From positions 11,216,606-11,280,605 of the forward strand of contig CM046348.1 in assembly GCA_025403435.1 (NCBI GenBank): DNA of 64,000 nucleotides, in the 5' to 3' direction. Made by a program: the position numbers and the translations under genes. The notes beneath the pieces are model-generated. The model saw nothing but the letters and a program-made list of their open reading frames with translations, made no database searches and was not told where the DNA came from. Below, in pieces: positions 47,371 to 58,829 of this stretch (its first letter is position 1; every line of letters begins with the position of its first letter). The DNA comes from Artocarpus heterophyllus (Eukaryota > Streptophyta > Magnoliopsida > Rosales > Moraceae).

Positions 47371-47884
47371 AAGCTCGTTTGGTAAATAGATTTGAATTAG
47401 TTATTTGATTTGAGTTAGTGTGATTTGAGTTGTTATTTGAATTCATGTTTGGATGTGCATTTAAGTTTTAATCTAAGTATGGAATAAAATTGAAATTTAT
47501 GTTTGGAAAGGTAGTGAAAATAGTTTTTGATTTATTAATAAATCTAACAAAATCTTAATGTTAATGATCCTAAAAAATATGCAATATGGATCTTAATTTA
47601 TTCTTTTCTTCACTAGGAACACAATGAAAAAAGAATCATCTCAATTGGATATCAAATGAAGAAATGATATTTTCCTCAAATATAGAAGAGAGAATTTTAA
47701 TTTTTACTGTAGCAAATATATTCAAGTATCAAAAGTTTAGGGGAATAAGAACTCTAAAAACTTAAATTTTTTATACTCAAAAGATTCAGTCGGGAAAACA
47801 AACACGTATCTAATAGATTCTTGATACTCGAATCCAAATTTAAGTCTATTGAGTCTAAATAATACTAGAAACAAACGCACCCTT
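47371..47884 (+). repeat. dispersed ~0.5-kb MITE-like repeat, copy B
   Basis: Closely follows copy A (4521-5067) from 'ggtaaatagattyraa' to 'gaaacaaacgcaccctta'. Non-coding. Confidence 0.6.
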
Positions 47885-48344
47885 AGAATGGAAGTGCAAC
47901 ACTATGCTTTGATATGGACTTGTAATTGGTACGCATGTTTATGGAGTGAGAAATATTGACCCCGTTTGTTTTTGCTCTCAAAATTTTTAAAAATATTTTT
48001 ACATATTTTTCAAGATAAATATTTTAAAAACACTCTTAGCACAATTCTTACAAATTTTTTATTTTTTAAAACAAAAATATTTTAATCTATTTTAAAAATA
48101 ATACCAAACAGCTCTATTATTCCCCAAAATTTTAAGACTTCATGGCATCCAAATTGACAATTCATATTGAAGTTCAAATCTTTAGCATGGTTAACGTGGG
48201 AAGAGGTGTACCGTGTACGTTTTGATTTGGTCTCAATTTCTTTGTTAGGTCCAATCAAACCGTTTTAGACGGTGTGGAAAAAATTACAACCTTGACTTGA
48301 CTATTATATAGTCGTCTGGTAATTTAATCCAGATCACATTTAGA

Positions 48345-48500
48345 AGTGTTTAAAAACCATGTTAAGATTTAATGTTAAAACTTAAAATTATAATATGTGA
48401 AAGTGTTATATTGTAACAAACTTTTAATTTCATTGTAGCATATGAAAGCTTTACACTATAACAGTTAAAATTTTTGCATTAAAATAGAGTTTCCAAACAA
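48345..48500. repeat. fold-back MITE-like repeat, copy 4
   Basis: From AGTGTTTAAAAACC to TTTCCAAACAAAG, with the opposed cores 'tatgtgaaagtgttatattg' and 'tagcatatgaaagctttaca'. Confidence 0.5.
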
Positions 48501-48778
48501 AGCCTACGTCTTAATGGGTCCAATTTTGGACTAAAATAGGAATAGTTCAAATGACTTTCTAAGAGTTTTTTTTTTTTAGATTTTTTGTGACTTCTTTTTA
48601 ATAAACTTTTTAATCCTTTCTAAGTTATTTAAAAGGTGAATACTTGAGAATATCTGCATCAGTAGTACTACATTTTATATTTTTTAAATTTGAAGTCTCA
48701 ATGAAACTTAAATACGAGTTACCACAAACACTGACAAAAAAAAAATGTAACAGTAATAATATCACCTAAACCCATCTT

Positions 48779-48936
48779 GTGTTTGAAAAATCAGTTTAAA
48801 TTCATGAGTTTAAACCATTTATAATGTAAAGCTCCTACATGCTATAATGTAAAATAAAAATATTATAATATAAAACTTTCATATTTTATAATGTTTGAAC
48901 TTATTTTTTGAGTTTAAACTCATAAGTTTGAACCGA
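48779..48936. repeat. fold-back MITE-like repeat, copy 5
   Basis: From GTGTTTGAAAAATCAG to CATAAGTTTGAACC, with cores 'tgtaaagctcctacatgcta' and 'aaaactttcatattttataa'. Confidence 0.45.
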
Positions 48937-48993
48937 AGTGTAAAGTTCTCAATATGCTATAATACAAAAAGCAAGAATATGTTACAGAATAAG

Positions 48994-49138
48994 AGGTGTT
49001 TGAGAAGTGTGATTAAAACTAAACATTTGAACTGAAACTGTAGCATATGAGAGTTTTATATTGTAACTTACTTTTTTTTATGACTTTACATTCTAACAAC
49101 TAAAAATTTTAGTTAAAACTGATTTTATCAAACACCGC
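48994..49138. repeat. fold-back MITE-like repeat, copy 6
   Basis: From AGGTGTTTGAGAAG to TTTATCAAACACCGC: clear inverted ends. Core 'gtagcatatgagagttttat'. Confidence 0.6.
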
Positions 49139-49205
49139 TTAAAACTCTCTCATTTTCTAGTGTATGAACACAATTTTTTAGTTAAAACTCATTTGTCATC
49201 AAATA

Positions 49206-49369
49206 TGGTGTTAGGTAAATTTTGTTAAAACTATAATTGTAGTTTAAAATACTATAACGTATAAAAATATTATATTATAATAATTTTTTATTTTTTATTA
49301 TAATATATAAAAATTTTATATTATTTAATAATTAAAAAGTTAATCCCAATCATTTGCTAAAGAACCCTA
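49206..49369. repeat. fold-back MITE-like repeat, copy 7
   Basis: From TGGTGTTAGGTAAATTTT to TTGCTAAAGAACCCTA, with a long self-complementary AT middle. Confidence 0.5.
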
Positions 49370-49978
49370 AAAGTCTATGCAAACTTCATGTTTTTTTTTT
49401 CTTTTTTTCTTTTTTAACTGGTTTGTCCAATAAGCAGAATGAAAAAGGGTATACTAGACAAGCACAAATTCGCCTGCGCATTATTACGGAGACCTGAGAT
49501 CGGCAGAGGGAGAACACTTTTATTGCGCAACCACAAATATCTTGTGGGGTCCGTGCTTCCGCTGTCACGTGACGACACGCGTTAGCTCAGAGCAATCAAA
49601 CTCTACTGTTTTAGGAGGCCATGGCCGTGTGTACGTTTTGGCTGGGCAAAGGTTTCATAACATCACTGCCGAGCACTGAAAAATCAAGGCCCAATCAACA
49701 GCCGCCACGTAGTCAAAAGCAGCGAGTGACCTTGGAAAGGGGTGCCACAACAACTAAAGTGGATCCGACCAAGGCCCCCAACATAAGGAAAGAGACGGAG
49801 TTCCCAGTGAAACACTTGTTTATCTACTAGATTCTGCTTTTCACTTTGGGGAAAGTGAAAACCATTCAATTATTTCCTTTTTTTTATGGCATTTTCTCCC
49901 ACAAGATAAAAGTTGATCTATCAATAAATGCCTATCTTTTACTTGTTAAATTTATAAAAAAAAATTATGATGAATATA
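49370..49978. other. GC-richer unassigned patch
   Basis: 49430-49830 is clearly more GC-rich than its flanks and contains TCACGTGACG (G-box-like, about 49564-49573) and CCACGTAG. No convincing coding frame; it could be an old promoter or unidentified repeat. Confidence 0.3.
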
Positions 49979-50121
49979 GTGTTTAAAAAACTAATTTAAA
50001 TTAAAAAAATTTAATTTAAAAATTATAACAAATAAAAACTTTATATTATAATAGTCTTTTACTTTATATTATAACTTATAAGACATTACATTGTTGTTGA
50101 TATCCAATCAGTTTACCAAAT
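49979..50121. repeat. fold-back MITE-like repeat, copy 8
   Basis: From GTGTTTAAAAAACTAA to CAGTTTACCAAAT. The most diverged member, recognised by the repeated 'aaaaactttatattataata' core. Confidence 0.4.
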
Positions 50122-51639
50122 AAAATATAGATCAAAGAGTTAGAACATATATAATACCGATAAGGTTTTTACCATAGAAAGACCCTTTGATTCTTCTACT
50201 TTATTTTATTTTATCTTTCTTTCTACGGTTGTATTATCCTCTTGACGTCCCTTCTTTTAAGTTGTTTTATTATAAATTATATAAAGAAAATTATTTTTAG
50301 ATAATTTCTTGCACTTTATTGACATTTTTTACCTACATTTTTGGGTTATTTAAACCTTATATTTTGAATGTTTTATATTAAATTACTATATTTTCTAAGT
50401 CAATTGCTGATTTGACCTCTAAGCCAATAATCTTACCTAATTGACCAATTGCTCTTTTCAACTTGGTTTAGAAATACATTTTCATGATTTTTTTTCTTTA
50501 TTCTTTAAACAATACACCTGATTCAGTTTTGGATATAGATTATCTATAAGGTACAAAAGTCAAATTTATCAATTAAATAGTCAAATTAAACTATTGACTA
50601 AGAAAAATGTATAAAATTGATATAAAGTTAAAAGTCAATGGTACAATATTGAGAACATCTAAAATATAAGGTTATCTTTCTCATAAACTAAAAATACATG
50701 GTAAAAAATTATAAATAACCGATTTCTGTTTCCACACGCTAAAAAACAAAAAGAACCAAGAACAAAAACAAAAACAAAAACAATTCCTTTCTTTCATCCT
50801 CTCACTTTGTGGCGACCGAAATATGCCTTGCGTTTCCCATATGGTATGTTGCAGTGGCTGATGTACAATAATGAAACTTGAAAAGAAAACCACCTATCTA
50901 TTCTCGTTTTGGAATTGGATGCTTCTCCGTTTAAACTTTCCTTATTTGGTATTGGTATTTGACATGATCTAAATTTACCCAGTTACTTATTTTAATGTCC
51001 ATCCTTTTCTTTTTTTTACCTTGGCCGTGTAAATTCTGTTGAATGGCTCACTCATTAAATACTACAAGCAGATTTTTTTTTTTTTTTTTTTTGGGTGACC
51101 TTTCTAAATTTATGCGACTTACTACACTAGCATATTGTGTACAGCATGTAATTTGAGGTAAAAATAACTTAAACAACAAGAAAATTATCAGGGTCTATTC
51201 TAATGTAAATCAAATTTCAGAATATCATCATAAAATGGCTAGAAGACATTGGCTTCTGTGTATTGGGAATAGCTGAAGAACAGTAGTTTTTCTCCAGAAA
51301 AAGGGAGAAAAATAATACAATTAACGAGAATTGTGATGCTATAATTATATATTACTTATTCCTTCACCTATGTTGAAAATTGGGTTATTTTTTATAGCAC
51401 AATAAAAGGTATTTTTTAAATATATAATAGTACTAATTGCGATGTTTTATTTAAAAAATTATATAAATAATTATTATAATTAGCACGAGTAGTATAGAAG
51501 TACCCTAAAAATGAGTATTATAAAAGTACAGTATTATGGCTGTTGGTAATTATTTTAAGTACTAAAAGGATAAGATGCGAATATTGGATAAAAAATCCAA
51601 ATCAATGTCTTTAGAATAATTTTTTATTCTAAAAAAATT
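50122..51639. other. AT-rich spacer
   Basis: No gene recognised. T run at 51069-51092. Confidence 0.35.
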
Positions 51640-51659
51640 CAAAGAAAGAGCGAGAGAAA

Positions 51660-52079
51660 GTGTTTGAGAGAAGAGAGAGAGTGTGCCACAGTTTGGCCTT
51701 CGTTCCTTCATCAATCGAGTGGTCGATGGGTGATCTTCACGATGTGGGAGTCCATGCAGTCATGGGTGACGCAATCAAAGAAGGCCGGAGTGTGTTCGAC
51801 ACCAAGGAAGACGAAGTCGTCTGTGGTGGCCATAGGGTGTGCGGTTTTCATCTTGACCTGGACTGGGTTCGAGAGGCGAGGTTGAAGTTTTGGTGGCTAG
51901 GCTTGGGAGTGGCCATGGCGGAATTTGCCGCCACTCATATGACGTTGGCATTAAGGGGCCCTGAAGGGTTCATGTTGCCAGTGCTAGTCGGGATGTGGTG
52001 GCTCGAAGCTCGCCATGGGTTCGACGACGGAGAAACCGCTTTCTGCCTTTGGCAGGGAAAGGACCAGAGAAGGAGTTAG
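51660..52079 (+). CDS. unrecognised 139-codon open frame in a GC-rich segment
   Basis: The frame begins MFERRERVCHSLAFVPSSIE and contains WWLGLGVAMAEFAATHMTLA and a Trp-rich end. I know no family like it. It sits in a GC-rich segment starting with a GAGAGA leader at about 51640. That segment seems to continue, after the LTR element inserted at 52228, to 61192-61530, where it ends near an (AAT)n tract. That shape suggests a transcribed unit or an old retroposon rather than random spacer, but the coding call is weak and the frame could be chance. Confidence 0.25.
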   Translation: MFERRERVCHSLAFVPSSIEWSMGDLHDVGVHAVMGDAIKEGRSVFDTKEDEVVCGGHRVCGFHLDLDWVREARLKFWWLGLGVAMAEFAATHMTLALRGPEGFMLPVLVGMWWLEARHGFDDGETAFCLWQGKDQRRS

Positions 52080-52227
52080 GTGTCAGGCTGGTTGGCTGTG
52101 TCAGATTTTAATACCAGAGATTGCTGTGGAGACTATTTTGATTGTTCAATAAAGGCGATGTTTTCACCTAGTTGTTTGTATTTTTTGTATTTTGGTTTGT
52201 ATTTATGTGTAATAATGGATATCGTTT

Positions 52228-54590
52228 TGTAACGCCCCTATATGGGGGTTAACAGTTTTTAATGAGATAAAATAAAAATAAATAATAAAAGTAAAACCTT
52301 AAAAATAAAATTTGCCCGGGACTTAAATGAAAACTCTCAACTCAAAAATAAAAATATAAACGACAAATAAACCACAGTTTTAATGTAGCACCTTAAATTT
52401 AATAATATAAACTGTTGTCATCATCATTTTAACCCTCAACACATTATAATACAGTCACAGAAAGTAACAATTGATGCTTACATTATCATGAAGAACATTC
52501 TTTACAATTGAGCAGTCCCAATGTAATATAGTTACATCGCTTCCTCAACTATATTTCTCGTAGCCACCTCACACTTAGTGAGTCCTGAAAAGATATAAAC
52601 ATAAGGGAATGAGCGACACTATGCTCAGTAGAGAAAGCCATTACTCACATTTAGGTTTTTATCATTACCACATTAAAACCTGCATGGTTAGTAGGTTACA
52701 TCATATTCCAGATTATGAGGTTTATTATGATCACATCTTATGGATACCGTAGTTAATCATTACCAAGTGTCATAATTACACATTTATACAAATATTACCA
52801 ATCATCATTGTTCCTAGGTATCCATGTTAAATTGAGTATCACTCAACTCATCGAAACCCAAATGGGCGCACTTGATCACCCTATAAACATTCCAAGGGTG
52901 TTCCGGTGAGGGGACATCAAGCCCCGAGTCCTCACCAAGTCGATTCCTGTACAGTGTGTTCTGGGACTTTCAACCCAAGGAAGCGTCATCGCCTTCCCCC
53001 TACTTTACCTTTTAGGGTATTCATGCCCAAGGACGTAACCGTCGCCCTTTTCATGTCTCACAATTTCTCTATATTAAATCATTATTAATAGAGTTAATTT
53101 TTCCTAACCATGCTTCTCAATTTATAACATGTGTCAATTCATTATGTTCCTCGCCGTACAATACAAGACGAGTCCATGTCATAGTTTCATATGTGATACA
53201 CATATAATATCAGTTCAACATAGATATATATATATTGCGGCAAAACAATCAATTTTAATTCTATAAAAACCTCACAAAAGATGAGTAATAGAATCCCTAC
53301 CTTTTAAGCTTATCAACAGTCTCTTAATCCTGGAATCAATTAACGTTAGCTCCATACTCCCTTGATCCTAAGGCGTGCATAAGGACAATTAAAACTAAAG
53401 CACAACATACAACTACATTCATAAATAAATCATGTGTAAACCTATCTTACTAGTATGCCATTAAAGCTTTTATATAAATCTCTTTTGAATACCACAGTAA
53501 ACAATTTTTGTCTTAACACAATATAAAATGTGAACAAGTAATCTATATGTTTTAGTCCCTAATAAGATTCATCAATCACTTAGGATAATATTGGAAAGGT
53601 TGCAAGACATTAAAGAATTAGGTGGTGAGCAAAGATGGGTTCTTGGTTCAGGTTAGCAGCTGGTATACCATAACAAACTGGCAGATTTACTAGTTTCCAA
53701 TACAAAAATTGAATAATTCTTAGAAAATAAAATACAACTCCGATTTAGGTTTATGATAGCTCGTTAGAAAGCCTAGGATGCTACTTTTCAAATATGCAAA
53801 CCAATTCATAAAATTCATTTTAATTTAATCTTAGAATTTCAAGAAATAACCACTGCCCATAGAGGTATTACAAAGTTTAACAATATAAATTTTCTGTCTA
53901 GGGCATATACACTTAGACTTCATACATATGCTCCAAAATAGCAACAAACATATACTTAGGTTTAAGAACGCAAATTTGAATAATCCTTTAGTATAAAAGA
54001 AAATTTATAAATGAAAGACTAAATTTGTTCATAAGATTCTAACCTCGGATTATGGTTAGTTGGAAGCTTGAAATGGCTTCAAAACAGGTTCCTTTACTTC
54101 GGTATGACTGAAATTCTTGCTCAAATGGAGGTGATGGTGGCTGATTTTTATGGCTGCCTTGAAGAAGTTCTCTAAGTATTTTGCTTCAGCAAAGAAATAA
54201 GAAGAAGAGTGTGGGAACCGTGGAAGAGAAAGGAAGAAAAGATGAAGTCTTTGAAGAGAAGTGATAGAAACAATTATAGAGGAGACATGTTGAAGCATGT
54301 CACGGAGGAAATAAAGAAAATGAGGGTCAAGAGTAGTTGGAAAATATATCCTTATGTCTCATCTAAAGACTTTAACACACATAATGCCAATATGACATTT
54401 TTGAGATTTATTAGAAGTTCTAATGCTTTTTAGTAATCATACTAAATAAATATAGGAGAATTTTAGAAAATTTAAAAATAGATAAAAATAAATATTATAA
54501 AATAAATTTAAATGAAGCAATTTTTTTTTTTATACATTAAAAATTAATTTAATTACCTCAATACCCGTTAGGAGAATAACGAGTGTCACA
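52228..54590 (-). repeat. left LTR (3' LTR of the minus-strand element)
   Basis: Plus-strand ends TGTAACGCCCC and GAGTGTCACA. Matches 58830-61191 base for base in the parts compared except an 11-T against a 10-T run near 54522. Short ORFs inside both copies are not genes. Confidence 0.93.
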
Positions 54591-54610
54591 GCTCTACCCC
54601 CCTTAAAGAA
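54591..54610 (-). other. polypurine tract
   Basis: Minus strand reads TTTAAGGGGGGTAGAGC directly before the 3' LTR, the expected plus-strand primer site of an LTR retrotransposon. A 9-bp hairpin (GAAATTTCG-TCCT-CGAAATTTC) lies just upstream of it at 54608-54629. Confidence 0.75.
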
Positions 54611-55545
54611 ATTTCGTCCTCGAAATTTCAATTCTAGCAATACTAGTAAAAATTTTAATTTCATTATGATTCCAATTCCGAGTCTAAACCGTTAATGTTG
54701 TTTGTCCTCCAAATTTAAGTTATCGTATCTCCACTTATTTACTTGCATAATAAATCTTACTCCTAAATCCCTCAATGAGAGTATTTCTGACAAGTTTCAA
54801 CTTATAACACCGTATAATAGTCTAAGAATCTGATCAGGCATACATATTGACCATACCATGATTCCAGTCCTTCATTGTCCATGGACTGTGATTTACAATC
54901 ACATTTAAGGAGATTGCTAGAGAAATTTTATATACTTCATCTTTAGCTTCCTTTTCCTTTTTGAGTAAGGAAAAGTCAAATATATTTGATTTCATACCTC
55001 AACTAATAAACTAAAACATAATCATAAAACATATATCACAAACACTTCTATTCAAAACCATACATTAAGCTTACTCATAGAGATATTAAACAGAATCTCA
55101 GAGTTGCAGACAAACCCGACATATTTTTCATTAAACAGCTATCCTCATGACACAAACATTCAATCCAAATAATATACTCATATTTCATATGGAATATCCC
55201 CATAACTGACTCTGGTACTTCCACATAATATTAACAGAATATTACACATTACAAACATGATACGGATACGTTTCGAGAGTACAAGGCACTCCGTATACCA
55301 GCTATCCATATCATGCATGCTTAGAGGATACAAAAACATCGATAAACAAAAGATCGGACCTTAAGAAGGATGCGTTTCGAGAGCATCAAGTACTCCGTAT
55401 CCAGCCATCCCGGCATTAGGCTCAATGAATCTAAAAGATTGAACAACGACGTACCACAAGAAACGCAGAATACAAGGCAAACGGTTATTCGTAACACACG
55501 AAATACGGACACACATGCCTACATGCCAAAGATAAAACAAAAAGA

Positions 55546-56235
55546 TTACAGATGGAGATTCAAATCAATTGGCCGCTCCCGGCTTTCCCTTTCCCATTCA
55601 AGCTTGGATGTTGCAGTGTCAGATTCTGGATGTATTATTTGCATTTTATCTATCAATTCCTCAGCTGTTGAAGCAGTGACAAAGATTTGTCTCTCCGATT
55701 CTGTAGTGATGTTTTCTTCCACAGCGTAATCTAGAAATTTCAAAAGACCGTCATAAAAACCCTTTACGTTCAGCAGTCCCAAAGGTTTGGAATAAAAGCC
55801 CAACAATTGCCCACAAGCAACTATAAATATTTCCTCAAGAGTACCTAGACCACCAGGTAATGCTATAAAAGCATCAGAATTATAGATTATGTCTTTAAAA
55901 TTTTTAGGGATACTCCTGACTCCTTCTCCCTTACCTATGGCTTCCTTACAAAGGTTTCCTTCAACTGGAATATGAGGCCAAATTCTTACATCAGTAGCGT
56001 CACTAGACCTAGCTGCTAGTGCCATATTTACCATCATTTTTATACTACCACCCCCATAGATTATGTTAATCTTCTTGCGTGCTAGGACTTGCCCTAAGTG
56101 ATTTGCAGCTTCTAAATAAGCTTTATCTTTTCCAAGGCTGGAACCACAAAAGACACAGACATTCTTTATTTTCTTCGTGGACTGGGAGGTAGACATATTT
56201 GGTTTATAGAAGTGGTTGCTTAATGTCTGCTCCAC
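55546..56235 (-). CDS. LOG-like cytokinin riboside 5'-monophosphate phosphoribohydrolase homologue inside the retrotransposon
   Basis: LOG enzymes cleave ribose 5-phosphate from cytokinin nucleotides, releasing active cytokinin bases. The 229-codon frame is uninterrupted and intronless, whereas plant LOG genes have several introns, so it came in as spliced RNA. Residues about 25-33 (NVCVFCGSS) and 58-64 (IIYGGGS) form the Rossmann nucleotide-binding part; 121-135 is DAFIALPGGLGTLEE, the hallmark PGGxGTxxE with the catalytic Glu; KPLGLLNVKGFYDGLL and TSKLEWE follow as in LOG. Length fits the family (about 210-230). Deviations: GGSIKMMV for GGSIGLMG, and IPKNFKDII where LOG has MHxRKAxM, so the conserved active-site Arg is missing. 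Activity is therefore doubtful, yet the frame is open. It lies in sense with the element, 584 bases after the first ORF. ATG 56193 region (MSTSQ) is an alternative start. Confidence 0.88.
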   Translation of the reverse strand: MEQTLSNHFYKPNMSTSQSTKKIKNVCVFCGSSLGKDKAYLEAANHLGQVLARKKINIIYGGGSIKMMVNMALAARSSDATDVRIWPHIPVEGNLCKEAIGKGEGVRSIPKNFKDIIYNSDAFIALPGGLGTLEEIFIVACGQLLGFYSKPLGLLNVKGFYDGLLKFLDYAVEENITTESERQIFVTASTAEELIDKMQIIHPESDTATSKLEWERESRERPIDLNLHL

Positions 56236-56819
56236 TTAGACTTCGGGTTCTACATGAGATTTTAAAGATGAGAAATATACAAAAAGGGCCAAAGAGATAG
56301 ACGAGTAGGTAATGAAAAGGTAATCCAAAGATTTAAACAAAATCTTGTGCGGATAAGAAAGTAAGATAAGGTGATTGATAGTTTACAGAAAATTTGATTC
56401 ACTTTTTGAAAAAGATTAGACTCTAATTGTATAACTTTTGACAATTGAGAACAATTCGACAGAAGACCCTCATGACACAACTGTAGACTTTTTGACAAAT
56501 ATACACCAAGTCTAGAAATTTAATATAAACGACAAATACTGTAGAACTTTTGAAATTTGAGACACAAATCTTGAAATATCTGGATAAGCTTTTCAAAATT
56601 CAAACATATTACTGTACCGTATGTAACGTGTATGATAAGATAATATATTTTATTATATATATATTTAAGAAAATCATAAATTAAATAAGATATTAACACT
56701 TACTGTATCAATCTAATAATCACAATTATTTCAAACACAAAAGCAAATATTCTGAGTAAAAGAAAAACACAAACTGCTTCAAATAAGTAAAGACTAAATA
56801 ACCTTTATAGAGCGATGAC

Positions 56820-57341
56820 TTATTTCCCATCCAGTTTTCTTATGGCTTGGCAAACAGGATCTAGAAATACCATATTCCTGAGGCGTTGTCTTTCTGTATA
56901 AAATTTAGGCCAGAGTTTAAAAATAGCTCCTTGAACATATCCACTAGGGTGACCGTGAAGAGGAGGATGGATGCTATCCAAGTTCTCCTTTGAAAGTCCA
57001 TCCCTACAAAACCTTATTTTATCCTCTCTATTCGTAGACATATAACCAGGTGAAGTACATTTACCGTTACAATTTTGTCTTCCACATTTGTTACAAGTGA
57101 CCACGATGGCACGAGCTCTTCTTTTCATTGCACTACGACTGGTACCTGTTCCTGGTAAACCGACATCTTGACTAAAGTCACTCGGACGGATTTTCCCCTC
57201 TATCAACATTCTCACATCACAAGGGATACCAAAACGCATAAGAATCCACAACCGAGTAATTCTAGCCTTGTATTTCTTTCTAAGAATCTTTTGGGAGAGT
57301 GATGGGAAATACTTTCTCAGGTGTTGGTACTTTGGGTCCAT
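56820..57341 (-). CDS. 173-aa Cys-cluster protein, first ORF of the LOG-carrying element
   Basis: Intact frame starting MDPKYQHLRKYFPSLSQKI. The first 90 residues are basic (RKKYKARITRLW, SAMKRRARAIVV). Near residues 93-105 is CNKCGRQNCNGKC (CX2CX4CX3C), a possible small zinc site that looks like a shortened gag zinc knuckle with Cys for His. The rest (LHGHPSGYVQGAIFKLWPKF, ERQRLRNMVFLDPVC) resembles nothing I recognise. It could be a degenerate gag-like nucleic-acid-binding protein, or a second captured host gene. It lies about 1.5 kb after the primer site, where gag would normally start, and precedes the LOG-like ORF on the same strand. Confidence 0.6.
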   Translation of the reverse strand: MDPKYQHLRKYFPSLSQKILRKKYKARITRLWILMRFGIPCDVRMLIEGKIRPSDFSQDVGLPGTGTSRSAMKRRARAIVVTCNKCGRQNCNGKCTSPGYMSTNREDKIRFCRDGLSKENLDSIHPPLHGHPSGYVQGAIFKLWPKFYTERQRLRNMVFLDPVCQAIRKLDGK

Positions 57342-58810
57342 GATGAGATGAAAGAAGAGTAAATAGAAAGGAAAAATTAAGATAGTAAATTGCAGAATCC
57401 TAGAATTCCTTCTTCTTTTAGAGAAAAAGAAGAATTTTTAATGAAAAAGAAGAGGATTTGCGATTTAGAGAGAAAATAACAAATTAAGAGAGAAAAAGTG
57501 AACTCGGAGAAATAAGGTCTTACGCACAGTAAACGTATATGTAAACAATAATTAAACCACTGTATATGACACGTATAGAGACCACGTGGGAGAGACAGTG
57601 TGAATCAAACTGATTTAGGATTTGAACTAGGCCCAAATGTTCTAAGTTGAAAATGGTCAGGTTGTTTCGGGCCTTAACACATTTAGAACGAGTTAAATAA
57701 CAAACATAAAATTGAAAACCAATTTGTATAAATCTTAAACCCAATTCAAAGTCCACTATAGATAAGTTAAGTATGAACAACAAATCTAATTTAACGACAA
57801 CAAGGATCTTCCTGAATGATATTTAAAATCATTTCATAACAACATAATCTTCCAGCAACTCAAATAATTTTGTTTTAATCAAAATCTTATTGAACAATAC
57901 ATACACCCATATGTTATTCATAATACTCAACATCTATAAATGGATTCATCATCATTGCTACCAAGGGTTTAGAATGCGACTAACCTTGAAATCAATACGA
58001 TTTACGTCTTTCAACGTAGACCATATCAACGAACAAAGACACTTGATGTTACTACTTAAGAACATCTACAATCCCCACAATTCTACTTACACAATATCGA
58101 ATTTCCTCATATAACAAAATCTTAGGTAACCAAAAGATTCACTGATACACTTAAATACAATGTTCGTAACGAAATATTCCAATTTTGATATTCATGCATT
58201 CTAGACTTTACACAGTCTCAACAGACCAAAAGTCTAACATTTATCTCTCTCAAGATTCAATACCATGATTCCCAACTTATATCATATTCCTCAAATAAAT
58301 AGAACTTTTAAGAAAAGACATTGACACTTATGTGCTCCATCGAATCCACACATAATCATTACTTAGGTTTGAATCAATTACGAAAAATTTGACATATCTA
58401 TGCCAAACTTTAAAATCAATAAATCAAGCCTTATATTTCTTATTGTTTTTCACGAGACAAAAGGCTCTTAAATCCTCGTATCTACACGAATTTCTCATCG
58501 TTTATACGAATTATATATGCTTATAGATCCAAATATTATACGAATCTCTCATAAGCATTCTACTTATAAACTCATTCCATATAATTATCATTCCCTCATA
58601 ACTATTAATACTTTCCTTCTATGTAATTATTGTACTCATATAACCATTAGTATTTTCATTCTATGGCCTTTCCATGTTACATCCTTCTAAACTGTATAAA
58701 TCAATGTGAAGGTTCATTTTGATGATGACAGTGAAAATTCAGCTTCAAAACCATCTCAAAAATATATTTTTTTAAAGTGGTGCTACACTCCCTAGGTTAA
58801 CCGAACCTAG

Positions 58811-58822
58811 GCTCTGATACCA
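58811..58822 (-). other. primer binding site for initiator tRNA-Met
   Basis: Minus strand TGGTATCAGAGC, complementary to the 3' end of plant initiator tRNA-Met (further partial match CCTAGGTT), 7 bases from the 5' LTR edge at 58830. This fixes the element's orientation as minus. Confidence 0.88.
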
Positions 58823-58829
58823 AAAATTC

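Noticed and set aside
52906..54433. Short ORFs (60, 80, 74 codons) found twice, again at 59508-61035
   Set aside because: They lie inside the two LTR copies and repeat only because the LTRs do.
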